From CAYWOS01 sp964459985 (GTDB lineage: Bacteria > Bacillota > Clostridia > Christensenellales > Aristaeellaceae): a stretch of 64,000 nt of DNA. The stretch covers positions 21,077 through 85,076 of the forward strand of contig CAYWOS010000009.1 in NCBI GenBank assembly GCA_964459985.1. The letters are read 5' to 3'. The notes below the pieces were generated by a model. It had not been told where the DNA came from, ran no database searches, and saw only the letters and a list, made by a program, of their open reading frames with translations. The translations under genes were made by a program, and so were the position numbers. Shown here one piece after another: positions 41,683 through 50,614 of the stretch (positions within the stretch are counted from its first letter, which is position 1; each line of letters opens with the position of its first letter).

Positions 41683-41879
41683 TCAACGCGCAATGCCCCT
41701 GCAAGAAAACGACGTGCAAGCGGCACGGCGACTGCGAAGCGTGCAAGGAATTCCACAAATACCCGCCCGGCAAGCCCTCGACCGCCTGCGAACGCATCAG
41801 GGCGCGGGACGAAGAAGCCGCGCGGAAAGCCGGACAAAACGGCGATACTTTGCGAACGGACGGAGACGCCATCGCATGA
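41679..41879 (+). CDS. Small Cys-rich protein of unknown function
   Basis: 66 residues from the ATG at 41679, which overlaps the phosphorylase stop. Residues 6-37 hold six Cys and two His (CPCKKTTCKRHGDCEAC, then C37), the arrangement of small clostridial Cys-rich proteins that may bind zinc or an iron-sulfur cluster. The C-terminus is an acidic, disordered tail. Its stop is overlapped by the next gene. It has no strong ribosome-binding site and probably depends on coupled translation. Confidence 0.65.
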   Translation: MINAQCPCKKTTCKRHGDCEACKEFHKYPPGKPSTACERIRARDEEAARKAGQNGDTLRTDGDAIA

Positions 41880-42550
41880 AAGAGGCGGCGCATACGGGCA
41901 ATATCGTGCTTGACTGGTACGAAACGAAGAAAAATGTGGATGAAATGAAGCGCGGACGCGAAGGCAGGCTCAAAAAATGGGAGCGGACCGTCGCCTCGTA
42001 TTTCCCGCGCGGCGCAAGGGTTCTGGACATCGGCTGCGGCATGGGGCGGGAAGCCTTTGCGCTGGCGGACGCGGGGTTTTCCGTCACGGGCGTCGATATT
42101 TCAAGCGAGGTCATCGCGCAGGTCAATATCCTGTCCAACGAGCAGGGGCGAACGATTCCTTTTCTCCTGTACGACGGGCATCATCTGCCCTTTGAAAACG
42201 CGTCCTTTGACGCCGTGATCATCTGGGCGCAGACGTTCGGCCTCCTGTACGGCGACGAATACAAGGCGTCCTTCCTGAAGGAATGCGCGCGGGTGCTGAC
42301 CGGAGGCGGGCTGCTCAGCTTTTCGGGGCACGACGCGGAATACCTCGAGGAACACTATCGCACCTTTGTGCAGGGAAGGAAATTCTATCCCTACGCGGAC
42401 ACCGCGCTCTACTGGGAAACCTTTTTCGCCGACGATTTATCCTCCCGCGCCCAAAACGCGGGGTTGACCGTCATTTTGTGCGAGCGCGGAGAGGTATACG
42501 CGCCCGAGGACGGCACCATCCTGCACTGTCTTTGCAGAAAAACGGACTGA
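41876..42550 (+). CDS. Class I SAM-dependent methyltransferase
   Basis: 224 residues. The N-terminal helix WYETKKNVDEMK and motif I VLDIGCGMGREAFALADAGFSVTGVDIS show the SAM-binding loop and acidic end of strand 2; later motifs are FDAVIIWAQTFG and GGGLLSFSGH. The family methylates small molecules, proteins or nucleic acids; the substrate is not visible. The ATG at 41876 overlaps the Cys-rich gene by four bases, so it ends the DeoR-linked operon. Confidence 0.88.
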   Translation: MKEAAHTGNIVLDWYETKKNVDEMKRGREGRLKKWERTVASYFPRGARVLDIGCGMGREAFALADAGFSVTGVDISSEVIAQVNILSNEQGRTIPFLLYDGHHLPFENASFDAVIIWAQTFGLLYGDEYKASFLKECARVLTGGGLLSFSGHDAEYLEEHYRTFVQGRKFYPYADTALYWETFFADDLSSRAQNAGLTVILCERGEVYAPEDGTILHCLCRKTD

Positions 42551-42582
42551 CGGCAGGATACTAACGATATCCTGATATGTCA

Positions 42583-42617
42583 AACCGCCGCGGCCCCGGA
42601 CGGGGATCGCGGCGGTT
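42583..42617. terminator. Bidirectional terminator
   Basis: AACCGCCGCG (42583-42592) and CGCGGCGGTT (42608-42617) pair perfectly around a 15-base loop, between the convergent methyltransferase and ThuA-like genes. TTGGTTTCG follows. Confidence 0.7.
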
Positions 42618-42636
42618 GGTTTCGTCGAATGCCAGA

Positions 42637-43368
42637 TTATCTTCCGACCGGCACGATAGGCGTCGGAGTATATCCCGTCGTCTGCGAAGGCATGGCGGGC
42701 AGGGGCGCCGCCCAGCGAACGGCGTTGACGATGATCCGTTGGATTTCGGGCATGTAGTAAATCGGGAATGCTTCGTGCCCCGGGCGGAAGTAGAAAATCT
42801 TGCCCTTGCCGCGCTTGAACGTGACGCCGCTTCGGAAGATCTCGCCGCCCTCGAACCAGCTCATGAACACGATTTCGTCGGGCGTGGGGATGCAAAACGG
42901 CTCGCCGTACATCTCCTCATGCTCGATCACGATTTTTTCGTCGCAGCCCTGTGCGATGGGATGCGACGGGTCCATGACCCAGACGATCTCTTTTTCGCCT
43001 ATCTCGCGCCACTTGAGCGCGTCGCTGTTCGTGCCGCACAAACGCCGCATGACCTTGGATGCGTGACCCGAGTGCAGCACGATCAGACCCATTCCCTCGA
43101 GCACGCGCCGCTGCACGCGGTCCACGACGTCGTCGCGCACTTCCTCGTGCGCCATATGTCCCCACCAGATCAGCACGTCGGTCGCCGCCAGAACCGCCTC
43201 GGTCAAGCCGTGCTCGGGCATGTCGAGCGTCGCCGTCGTCGCTTCAAAGCCATTTTCGCGAAGGAACGCGGCGATGCAGGCGTGGATACCCTCGGGATAA
43301 ACCCTGCCGATCGCTTCCTCGTTGATTTCGTGGCGATACTCGTTCCATACGGTCACGCGAACAGCCAT
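42637..43368 (-). CDS. ThuA-domain protein (class I glutamine amidotransferase-like)
   Basis: 243 residues. The ThuA pattern is seen: RVTVWNEYRHE at the start, EGIHACIAAFL, ATDVLIWWGHMAHEEV, GLIVLHSGHASKVMRRLCG, and DPSHPIAQGCD with GKGKIFYFRPGHE near the end. ThuA proteins take part in disaccharide (trehalose) use in rhizobia, with unclear chemistry. Here it is a single-gene unit ending at a terminator shared with the methyltransferase gene. A carbohydrate role is likely by family only. Confidence 0.85.
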   Translation of the reverse strand: MAVRVTVWNEYRHEINEEAIGRVYPEGIHACIAAFLRENGFEATTATLDMPEHGLTEAVLAATDVLIWWGHMAHEEVRDDVVDRVQRRVLEGMGLIVLHSGHASKVMRRLCGTNSDALKWREIGEKEIVWVMDPSHPIAQGCDEKIVIEHEEMYGEPFCIPTPDEIVFMSWFEGGEIFRSGVTFKRGKGKIFYFRPGHEAFPIYYMPEIQRIIVNAVRWAAPLPAMPSQTTGYTPTPIVPVGR

Positions 43369-43448
43369 ACCAAACGCCTCCCCATCCGCATGAAGCGGTC
43401 ATTCGTTTTCCTGTCATGATTCTTTACGCGGGCATCCTGCCGCGACGG

Positions 43449-43482
43449 AAAAGCGCGGGAAGAACGCATGTCCTCCCGCGCC
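43449..43482 (-). terminator. Terminator of the coiled-coil gene
   Basis: On the minus strand GCGCGGGA and TCCCGCGC pair, followed by TTTT. Confidence 0.65.
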
Positions 43483-43504
43483 GATTGATCCCTTCGCCGC
43501 GCGA

Positions 43505-44875
43505 TTACATCAAAGTGAACGAGATTTCAATATCGGTCACGCCGGTAAACAGCGCCTCATCGATCACTGTCGGCGAGCAGCCGGCAAGATCGCCCTCCGC
43601 GCAGCGCGCCGAGGCGGGAAGATCGGAAACCCACACGTTATACAGGCTGACGCGCGTTTCGATTCCGTCGTCGGAATACGTATAGGGTTTGCCCGTCATT
43701 TCCACGGACTGACCGTTGATCTTGATTTCATCGATCTTGATCACGCCGTTCGGGAGCAGGGCTTCGCCGTTCTTTACGCAAACCGCCAGAAAGGAAATGC
43801 CCTCGCTCGGCTCGCCGACGCAATGAAGCGCGACGGTGTACGAGCCCGCGCCGGCGATCCCGGCGTTGACGGCTTCAATGTTGTCCTTGGGCTCAAACCA
43901 GTACTCATAAGCGAACGCGCCGTCGGCAAACGCGATGTACGCGTCGGCCGTCACGGTCGCCGCGGGCGCGGACGTTTCCTGTTTCTGGATCTCGGCAAGC
44001 GCCAGCTCGGCGGTTTCTTTGGCTTTCACGGCTTCTTCGAGGCGCGCCTGAATCTCCGCAAGCGCCTTCTCGGCATTCGCCTTGGCGGCCGTTTCGGCTT
44101 CGATGCGCGCCTGATTGACGGCCTCGTCCTTTTCGGCGCCGAGCCGGATGACTTCCTCCCGGGCGGCGGCGGCGACGGCTTCGGCATCGGCTTTCGCCTG
44201 CGCGATCAGGGCGTCCTTCTCGGCGATCAATTTGTCCGCCTCGGCTTTGACGGCGGCGGCAGCCGCTTCGCCGTCGGCCTTCGCCTGCGCGATCAGGGCG
44301 TCCTTCTCGGCTTTCACGGCGGCGACAGCCGCTTCACCGTCAGCCTTCGCCTGCGCGATCAAGGCGTCCTTCTCGGCGATCAGCTTGTCCGCCTCGGCTT
44401 TCGCGGCGGCGACGGCGGCTTCGGCGTCGGTTTTCGCCTGCGCGATCAGCGCGTCCTTTTCGGCGATCAATTGATCCGTTTCGTCCTTCACGGCCTTGGC
44501 GACGGCATCGGCGTCCGCCTTGACCTTATCGACAAGCGCGTTCTTTTCGGCGATCAGCTTGTCCGTCTCGGCCTTAACGGCCTGCGCGGCGGTTTCGGCG
44601 TCCGCCTTCACCTTTTCGATCAGGGCGTCCTTGTCCGCGAGCAGCTGATCGGCGTCCGCTTTGGCGGCGCTCAAGGCATTTTCGGCGTCCAGCTTGATTT
44701 TGTCAATTTCCGTTTTCACGGCGTCGCGTTCATTCGTGACGACATCCACCTGCTTTTGAAGATAAGCGGCGAGATCAGCCTGCACGTTCTTCTGGTTGAG
44801 GAATACGCCGATCAATACGCCCGCCACCACGACGACGACGGCAAGAACGATCACCCATACCTTTTTGCTGCCCAT
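43505..44875 (-). CDS. Membrane-anchored coiled-coil protein with 29-residue repeats
   Basis: 456 residues. One N-terminal membrane segment (about residues 6-26) is followed by residues 72-267, seven tandem units of a helical repeat built on KAEADKLIAEKDALIAQAK. Their lengths are 29, 29, 29, 29, 22 and 29, then a diverged unit. Residues 300-456 form a strand-rich domain (YEYWFEPKDNI, YTVALHC). A rod about 30 nm long presenting a beta domain outside the membrane is the simplest reading. No enzyme motif is present. It has its own promoter and terminator. Confidence 0.6.
   Translation of the reverse strand: MGSKKVWVIVLAVVVVVAGVLIGVFLNQKNVQADLAAYLQKQVDVVTNERDAVKTEIDKIKLDAENALSAAKADADQLLADKDALIEKVKADAETAAQAVKAETDKLIAEKNALVDKVKADADAVAKAVKDETDQLIAEKDALIAQAKTDAEAAVAAAKAEADKLIAEKDALIAQAKADGEAAVAAVKAEKDALIAQAKADGEAAAAAVKAEADKLIAEKDALIAQAKADAEAVAAAAREEVIRLGAEKDEAVNQARIEAETAAKANAEKALAEIQARLEEAVKAKETAELALAEIQKQETSAPAATVTADAYIAFADGAFAYEYWFEPKDNIEAVNAGIAGAGSYTVALHCVGEPSEGISFLAVCVKNGEALLPNGVIKIDEIKINGQSVEMTGKPYTYSDDGIETRVSLYNVWVSDLPASARCAEGDLAGCSPTVIDEALFTGVTDIEISFTLM
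44075..44662 (-). repeat. Tandem repeat region, 87-bp units
   Basis: Seven tandem units of 87 bases (one of 66) encode the coiled-coil segment of the protein at 43505-44875. The middle units share long identical stretches, so slippage or recombination could change the copy number between strains. Confidence 0.8.
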
Positions 44876-44965
44876 TACATTCTCTCCTTACGATGACTTC
44901 CGAAATAAACAAAACGGGCGATATCCCGCGCATCGAGCGCGGACGCCGCTTTGCTCTTTATGGGT

Positions 44966-44994
44966 ATTATACCTTGATTTACCGGAATTGTAAA
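44966..44994 (-). promoter_or_regulatory. Promoter of the coiled-coil gene
   Basis: TTTACA (44989-44994) and TATAAT (44966-44971) on the minus strand with a 17-base spacer. Together with the nagA promoter it explains the 367-base gene-free stretch from 44876. Confidence 0.7.
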
Positions 44995-45093
44995 GCGCGG
45001 CGCCGAAATAAGTTCGCGCGCCTTATCTGCCCCGCCGCGCGCGCCGTACTATTGCGCCGCAATCAAATATGCTCATTTTTGTCGTTTTATGTA

Positions 45094-45122
45094 TTGATTT
45101 TCGCAATATTTTGCGTTATAAT
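45094..45122 (+). promoter_or_regulatory. Promoter of nagA
   Basis: TTGATT (45094-45099) and TATAAT (45117-45122) with a 17-base spacer. The predicted leader is about 115 bases and holds no recognisable riboswitch. The spacer contains CGCAATATTTTGCG, a short inverted repeat that could be an operator. Confidence 0.65.
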
Positions 45123-45242
45123 GCATTTGATGCTTGAATTGCGGTCAGGCAAAGCGGTCAGACAACGCCGCCGATCGACAGACCGGCACACGGGATCGGC
45201 GAACGCGGGCGGCCGCCTCACGCGCGGCTGGAGGTGTACGAC

Positions 45243-46394
45243 ATGGTAAAGGCGATCGTTAACGGAACAATTTTGCTGCCCGATGCTGAAGTCAGGGGGC
45301 GCGCGCTGCTGTTTGGCGACAGGATTCTCGGCCTTGCGGATGAAAGCGAAGCGCGCGCGCAGGCGGACGAAATCATCGACGCCGGCGGGCTGATTATCGC
45401 GCCCGGGCTGGTCGACGTGCATATTCACGGGTATCTGGGCGCCGATACATCGGACGCCGATCCCGACGGCGTGCGCAAAATGGCGGCGGGCATCCTGCGC
45501 AACGGCGTCACGAGCTTCCTGCCCACCACCATGACGGTCAGGTGGGATATTCTGGAAACCGTGTTTGACCAGCTCCGCGCGCTCAAAACAGAAAGCGAAC
45601 AAAAAGGGTTCCCCGGCGCGCAGATTCTGGGCTGCCACGCCGAGGGGCCGTTCATCAATCCCGCGAAAAAGGGCGCGCAGGCGGGCGAATGCATCCTGCC
45701 GCCCGACGCGGACAAAGCGCTCCCCTATCGGGACATCATCAAGCTGCTGACCTTCGCGCCCGAAATGCCGGGCGGTATGGCGTTCGCGCGGACGATCCGC
45801 CGCGGCTCCGATATCCGCCTGTCCGTCGGCCATACCGACGCAACCTTTGAGCAGGCGCTTGAATGCCTGCAAAACGGCGCCGATCACATCACCCACACCT
45901 TCAACGCCATGACGCCGCTCAACCACCGCGCGCCCGGCGTCGTGGGCGCGGCGTTCGCCACCGACGCGTACAGCGAATTGATCGCCGACACCTTCCACGT
46001 CCACAAGGGCATTTTCGGATTCCTTCATCAGCTCAAGGGCGACCGCCTCGTGCTGATCACCGACTGCACCCGCGCGGGCGGGCTGGCCGACGGCGAATAC
46101 ACGCTGGGCGGGCAGGCGATCTACGTCAAAGGCATCGAGTGCCGCCTTGCAGACGGCACCATCGCCGGCAGCGTGCTCAAGCTCAACGACGCCGTGCGCA
46201 ATCTGCGCGACAATGCGGGCATATCGCTGCGCGAGGCGATCAACGCCGCCTCGCTGAACGCCGCGCGCTCGATCGGCGTCGAGGACAGGAAAGGCTCGCT
46301 CGAAGCCGGCAAGGACGCCGATATCATTTTGATGGACGAAGACTGCGCCGTCCGCGCGACCTATGTGCGCGGCGAAAAGCTGTATGAAATGTAA
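45243..46394 (+). CDS. nagA: N-acetylglucosamine-6-phosphate deacetylase
   Basis: 383 residues from the ATG at 45243 (GGAGG eight bases upstream; the GTG at 45234 is inside the site). It has the metal-binding DVHIHGYLG, GCHAEGPFINPAKKGAQ, VGHTDATFEQ, THTFNAM and catalytic ITDCTRAGG motifs. It removes the acetyl group to give glucosamine-6-phosphate in amino-sugar use. The next gene is a ROK-like kinase (13-base gap), which fits phosphorylation of N-acetylglucosamine. NagB is not in the window. Confidence 0.93.
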   Translation: MVKAIVNGTILLPDAEVRGRALLFGDRILGLADESEARAQADEIIDAGGLIIAPGLVDVHIHGYLGADTSDADPDGVRKMAAGILRNGVTSFLPTTMTVRWDILETVFDQLRALKTESEQKGFPGAQILGCHAEGPFINPAKKGAQAGECILPPDADKALPYRDIIKLLTFAPEMPGGMAFARTIRRGSDIRLSVGHTDATFEQALECLQNGADHITHTFNAMTPLNHRAPGVVGAAFATDAYSELIADTFHVHKGIFGFLHQLKGDRLVLITDCTRAGGLADGEYTLGGQAIYVKGIECRLADGTIAGSVLKLNDAVRNLRDNAGISLREAINAASLNAARSIGVEDRKGSLEAGKDADIILMDEDCAVRATYVRGEKLYEM

Positions 46395-46407
46395 GGAGGA
46401 TGCCCTT

Positions 46408-47796
46408 ATGCCGCTCAAAGTGCCCGCCCCGCTCGATCCCGGCTTTCTGCCCCTGTCCGTTTTGCTCGCGGAGTATGACCGCGACGTGAGCGAGTACGCC
46501 AAATCGCACGCGGATTGCTCGGAATTCGTCGTCGCCGTCGAGCGCAACCAAGGCTGCCGCGATTTCTGGCTCCAGCCCGCGTTTCCCGACGGCGTGGAAA
46601 CCGAGCGCACGGTCGCGCTTTTGTCGCGCGTGGTCAAAACCATGCTGTGGACGCGCGGCGGCTACCGCATCGAGATTCACGGCAGCCGCGCGGTGTACGA
46701 GCAGGCGTTCAGGGATTACCGTCCGGAGGGCGCGCGCGCGTTTGACGCGGATTTTATGTCCACGGTCTACGAGCGCCCGTTCGAGGTGGTCTATGTGGAT
46801 TCCGTCAGTGAGATCTCCGTCGTTCGCAACGCCGGAAGCGCCGTGGGAAGGCATCTGAAGGGCTGCCGCATCGGGTTCGACGCCGGCGGGAGCGACCGCA
46901 AGGTGTCGGCGGTGATCGACGGCGAAGCGGTGTACTCCGAGGAGGTCGTGTGGCATCCCAAGACGCAGACCGACCCGCAGTACCATTACGACGGCATCAT
47001 GACCGCCATGAAAACGGCGGCGAGCCATATGCCGCGCGTCGACGCTATCGGCGTGTCGAGCGCCGGCGTGTACATCGACAACAAGATCATGGTCGCCTCG
47101 CTGTTCTTAAAGGTCAGCAAGGAGGACTTCAAAAAGTACGCGCAGACGATGTACATCGACATCGCGCGCGAGATCGGCGCGCCGCTCGAGGTCGCCAACG
47201 ACGGCGACGTGACGGCGCTCGCGGGCGCGATGGAACTGAACACGGGCAACGTGCTGGGCATCGCCATGGGTACGAGCGAGGCGGGCGGCTATGTGGACGA
47301 GCGCATGAACATCCTCGGCTGGCTCAACGAATTGGCGTTCGTCCCCGTAGACGCCAATCCCGGCGCCATGCGCGACGAGTGGTCGGGCGATATCGGCTGC
47401 GGCGTCAAATATTTCTCGCAGGACGCCGTCATCAAGCTCGCGCCCGCCGCCGGCATCGCGCTCCCCGATTCGCTCTCCCCCGCCGAAAAGCTCAAGATCG
47501 TGCAGAACGAAATGCTGGCGGGCAATCCCCGCGCCGCCGATATTTACCGCACCATCGGCGTCTATTTCGGTTACGCCATCGCCTATTACGCGCGGTTCTA
47601 CGCAATCGATCACGTGCTCATCATGGGACGCGTAACGTCGGGCGAGGGCGGCGCGCTGATTCTGGAATACGCGCGGAAGGTGCTCGACGAGGCGTTCCCG
47701 GCGCTCGCCGCGCGCGTCCAATTGCACATCCCCGACGAGAGCAGCCGCCGCGTCGGTCAGTCCGTCGCAGCCGCCAGCCTGCCCGAGGGAAGATAA
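46408..47796 (+). CDS. ROK-like sugar kinase with N-terminal extension
   Basis: 462 residues from the ATG at 46408 (AAGGAGGA upstream). Residues 1-150 are an uncharacterised domain with VERNQGCRDFWLQPAF. The second part is an actin-fold sugar kinase of the ROK type: RIGFDAGGSDRKVSAVIDG phosphate loop, IGVSSAGVYIDN, EVANDGDVTALAGA with the likely catalytic Asp, and GIAMGTSEAGGYVDE. The zinc-binding CxCGxxGC motif of ROK proteins is missing. Its place after nagA suggests N-acetylglucosamine or a related sugar as substrate (inferred). Confidence 0.7.
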   Translation: MPLKVPAPLDPGFLPLSVLLAEYDRDVSEYAKSHADCSEFVVAVERNQGCRDFWLQPAFPDGVETERTVALLSRVVKTMLWTRGGYRIEIHGSRAVYEQAFRDYRPEGARAFDADFMSTVYERPFEVVYVDSVSEISVVRNAGSAVGRHLKGCRIGFDAGGSDRKVSAVIDGEAVYSEEVVWHPKTQTDPQYHYDGIMTAMKTAASHMPRVDAIGVSSAGVYIDNKIMVASLFLKVSKEDFKKYAQTMYIDIAREIGAPLEVANDGDVTALAGAMELNTGNVLGIAMGTSEAGGYVDERMNILGWLNELAFVPVDANPGAMRDEWSGDIGCGVKYFSQDAVIKLAPAAGIALPDSLSPAEKLKIVQNEMLAGNPRAADIYRTIGVYFGYAIAYYARFYAIDHVLIMGRVTSGEGGALILEYARKVLDEAFPALAARVQLHIPDESSRRVGQSVAAASLPEGR

Positions 47797-48090
47797 CGAG
47801 ACAGGGTGAACGAGGGAAAACCGTAATTGGGATAAAGCGAGGGGGAACCGCTTTTGAGGCAAAAGCGGTTCCCCCTCGCGCTCCCCTTCCGAAAGCCGTG
47901 ATTGACGCTTTAGAAGCGTGAGAAACAAGGGGCGACACCGCGAGAGACGGCTTTTTGACAAGCAAAGGGCACGGCGCTTTCGCGCCGTGCCCCCGACTAT
48001 CTGTTTGTCTATCCGGCAGCCGATCCTTCCCCGAAGGGGCGAAGGCTTTCCCGCCGGCAGACGAATTGAACAATGCCCGTCAGGCTGTCG
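47797..48090. other. Intergenic stretch with several perfect hairpins
   Basis: No gene. It holds a 19-bp perfect hairpin (47837-47855 with 47861-47879, loop GAGGC), a nested pair AAAGCCGT/ACGGCTTT (47892-47954) around an ACGCTT/AAGCGT hairpin, and a GGGCACGGCGC hairpin at 47967-47992. The first has no T-run, so it is not a simple terminator. Confidence 0.7.
47967..47992 (-). terminator. Probable terminator of the sugar ABC operon
   Basis: GGGCACGGCGC and GCGCCGTGCCC pair perfectly around a four-base loop; TTTGCTTG follows on the minus strand, about 100 bases after the last gene. Confidence 0.5.
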
Positions 48091-49470
48091 TTACTCCGCA
48101 GAGAGCGAGTTGGCGACATCCAGATAGCCCTGCCACGAAGGCGTCTTCGCCTCGATCGCTTCCGCCGGGGTGACGCCGGGGAACGTCCAAGTGAAGCCGT
48201 CGCCGAGCAGCGAGTTGCGGTCGGCGATCATGTTGTTGACCCACGATACGCCGTATCCGGAGGTGGTCATCAGCGTGAGCGTCTCGTCGATGGCGCGCTC
48301 GTCGCGGAAGTTGTCGATCCACGCGTTCTTCCAGGCGTCGTCGTCTTCATAGCCGGGGGTCGGCTCGGTGTAGAGGTCATACGCGAAGGCGATCTTCCAC
48401 GCGCGCTCGGCGTCGTAGATGCTGGGGATCACGTAGATGTTGTCGGACTGCAGGGTTTGCAGCTTCTCCGCCTTGGGGCCGCGCGGGAAGAACACAAAGC
48501 CGTAGTCGTCGTCCATGTCGCGCATCGGGCGGCCGGCGTCGGAGTAGTAACGCTCCGCCGTCAGGAACGCGGACTGGCCGTTGACGAACGCGGTCTGGAA
48601 GTATTCCCAGTTGTCGTCGCCTTCGGGCTGCGGCATCTGATACTTGGCGATCATGTTGACGGCCCAGTCGAGCGCTTCGAGGGTCTCGTCGGAGTTCACG
48701 GTCAGGACATACTTGCCGTTCTCATCGCGCTCGAAGAACGTGCCCATGTTGGACGCGACGGCGCTCTCATAGAAGTCGCCGGTGAAGGTGCAAAGACCCC
48801 AAGCGTCGTTCACGCCGTCGTTGTCGACGTCGCGCGTGCACTTGATGATCATTTCTTCAAACTTTTCCCACGTCCACTCGTTGGCGAGCTGCAGGTCATA
48901 AACCTCTTCGGGATCGATGCCGGCTTCTTCGAGCAGGCGCTTGTTGAAGTAGCAGCCCGCGCGCGGCTCAACCCTCCCCGCGAACATGCCGTACACGCTA
49001 TCGCCCGAGCTCATGAGCATTTTGACGCCCGAGCCCCATTTGCCCTCGGTGAAATCGAGGCAATCCAGCGTCGACAGATCATAGAGCAGGCCGCTGGCAA
49101 GAGGCGCCGCCACGGAGTCGGGACGGCAGCAGAACACGATGTTCTCATCGCCGCCGGTCGTCGCGAAATTCAGGAAGGCTTCGGGCTGCGTCGCCCAGTC
49201 GCTGTAATTGACGGGCTCGATGGTGAAGTTGTAGGTTTCCTGGAACCATTCGCGGTATTCCGCCGTCGCTTCGCCCGAAGCGGTCGAGGTGTCGGGGCCG
49301 TTGTCGTTCCACCACAGCGCGATCTTGACGTGCATGCCGCCCAGATCATAGGCCTTACCCGTCGCGGGATCGATACGCACATCGGGCATGTCCTCCGCCA
49401 TCGCGGGCAGCAGGCCCAGCGCCATCACGGCGACCAGGAACAGAGAGATGAGTTTCGCCAGTTTCTTCAT
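48091..49470 (-). CDS. Sugar ABC transporter solute-binding protein
   Basis: 459 residues from the ATG at 49470 (AAGGAGGAACCACA upstream). A signal peptide (ALGLLPAMA-EDM) ends without a lipobox Cys, so the mature protein would be released or held by other means. The type 1 sugar-binding fold is visible (VKIALWWNDNGPDT, VNYSDWATQPEAFLNFATTGG, and a late LYTEPTPGYEDD). It delivers a carbohydrate to the permeases at 49604 and 50607. It is the last gene of the minus-strand operon. Confidence 0.85.
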   Translation of the reverse strand: MKKLAKLISLFLVAVMALGLLPAMAEDMPDVRIDPATGKAYDLGGMHVKIALWWNDNGPDTSTASGEATAEYREWFQETYNFTIEPVNYSDWATQPEAFLNFATTGGDENIVFCCRPDSVAAPLASGLLYDLSTLDCLDFTEGKWGSGVKMLMSSGDSVYGMFAGRVEPRAGCYFNKRLLEEAGIDPEEVYDLQLANEWTWEKFEEMIIKCTRDVDNDGVNDAWGLCTFTGDFYESAVASNMGTFFERDENGKYVLTVNSDETLEALDWAVNMIAKYQMPQPEGDDNWEYFQTAFVNGQSAFLTAERYYSDAGRPMRDMDDDYGFVFFPRGPKAEKLQTLQSDNIYVIPSIYDAERAWKIAFAYDLYTEPTPGYEDDDAWKNAWIDNFRDERAIDETLTLMTTSGYGVSWVNNMIADRNSLLGDGFTWTFPGVTPAEAIEAKTPSWQGYLDVANSLSAE

Positions 49471-49603
49471 TGTGGTTCCTCCTTTTCTATTTGGTTGCGC
49501 CTTGGAATATGTCATGCCGATCAATATGATCCGGCGCATCCACTCAAGCCATGTCTTTTCATTCAGTATTCGACGCGGCGGCCGTTTTTCCTGCCCGGAC
49601 GGG

Positions 49604-50614
49604 CTATTCCTTCATGCCCGACATGCTGATGCTTTCAATGAACCCGCGCTGCGCGAAGCAGTACAGCACCAGAAGCGGCGCGATGGTCAGCAGCAGGCCG
49701 GTGGAAACGATCTGCTGGGTATACCCCGCGCTGACCGTGACCGTCTGCCCCGCCGCCAGGCCGGACTGCGTGGACACAAGGTAGTTCAGCGAATCGGCGA
49801 GCGTGGAGAGCTTGCTGGAAAGCACGTCGTAACCCGTCAGGAAATTGCGCGTATAGAACCGGTCGGTCCATTGCCAGACGAACGCGAAGAGGAAGCAGGA
49901 GGTAATGATGGGCGTCGAGCCGGGCAGCATCACCTTGTAGAACGTGCGGAACATTCCGCTTCCGTCCACATACGCGGCGTCCTCGAGCGATTTGGGCACG
50001 CCCCTGAAGTACTGCCTGAGCATGAAGATGTACAGCCCGTCCTTGAGTCCCATGCACGTCAGGCACATGAACGCGTAGGGCGCGAGGCTCCGGCGCAGGT
50101 TGACGGTCCCGCCGGTCAGCGCCTTGATGATACCGAAAACGTCGAAAAACTGGAAACGCAGGTACAGCGAGGTCGAGATCGTCTGCGGCGGGATAATGAT
50201 CACCAGAATCACGCAGGCGAACCACAGCTTTTTGAGCGGAAAATCGAACCTCGCGAAGCCGTATCCGACCAGCGTGCAGGAAACGACCTGCAAAACCGCC
50301 ATGAGAAGGGAAATCCAGAACGTGTTGAACAGCGACGGAAGGTAGTTCATCCAGCCGATGACGTCCTGATAATTCTTGAGCGTCAGGTTGCGCGGCAGCA
50401 CGACGATGGTCGAATCATACAGATCGCGCTCGGGCATGAAGCTCACGCTGATCTTGGTGATCAGGGGCTGAATGATCAGGAAGCACAAGCCCACGAACAA
50501 CAGCGCGCGGATCAGCGACGCAAAGCCGGTGCGGATTCTATGCTTGAGCAGATATCCGCCCGCCCGCCGGTTCGCTTCCCAGAAGCTGTGTTTTGAATGA
50601 CGCAGGTCACTCAT
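49604..50614 (-). CDS. Carbohydrate ABC transporter permease (MalG-type)
   Basis: 336 residues with about six membrane segments after a 30-residue cytoplasmic start. The EAA loop that contacts the ATPase is EDAAYVDGSGMFRTFYKVMLPG. It pairs with the MalF-type permease whose stop overlaps its start by eight bases. No ATPase gene is in the operon, so a shared ATPase of the MsmX type is probably used (inference from the Firmicutes pattern). Confidence 0.9.
   Translation of the reverse strand: MSDLRHSKHSFWEANRRAGGYLLKHRIRTGFASLIRALLFVGLCFLIIQPLITKISVSFMPERDLYDSTIVVLPRNLTLKNYQDVIGWMNYLPSLFNTFWISLLMAVLQVVSCTLVGYGFARFDFPLKKLWFACVILVIIIPPQTISTSLYLRFQFFDVFGIIKALTGGTVNLRRSLAPYAFMCLTCMGLKDGLYIFMLRQYFRGVPKSLEDAAYVDGSGMFRTFYKVMLPGSTPIITSCFLFAFVWQWTDRFYTRNFLTGYDVLSSKLSTLADSLNYLVSTQSGLAAGQTVTVSAGYTQQIVSTGLLLTIAPLLVLYCFAQRGFIESISMSGMKE

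Noticed and set aside
44075..44662. Tandem DNA repeats as a CRISPR or satellite
   Set aside because: The repeats are in frame, code for a coiled coil and have no unique spacers.
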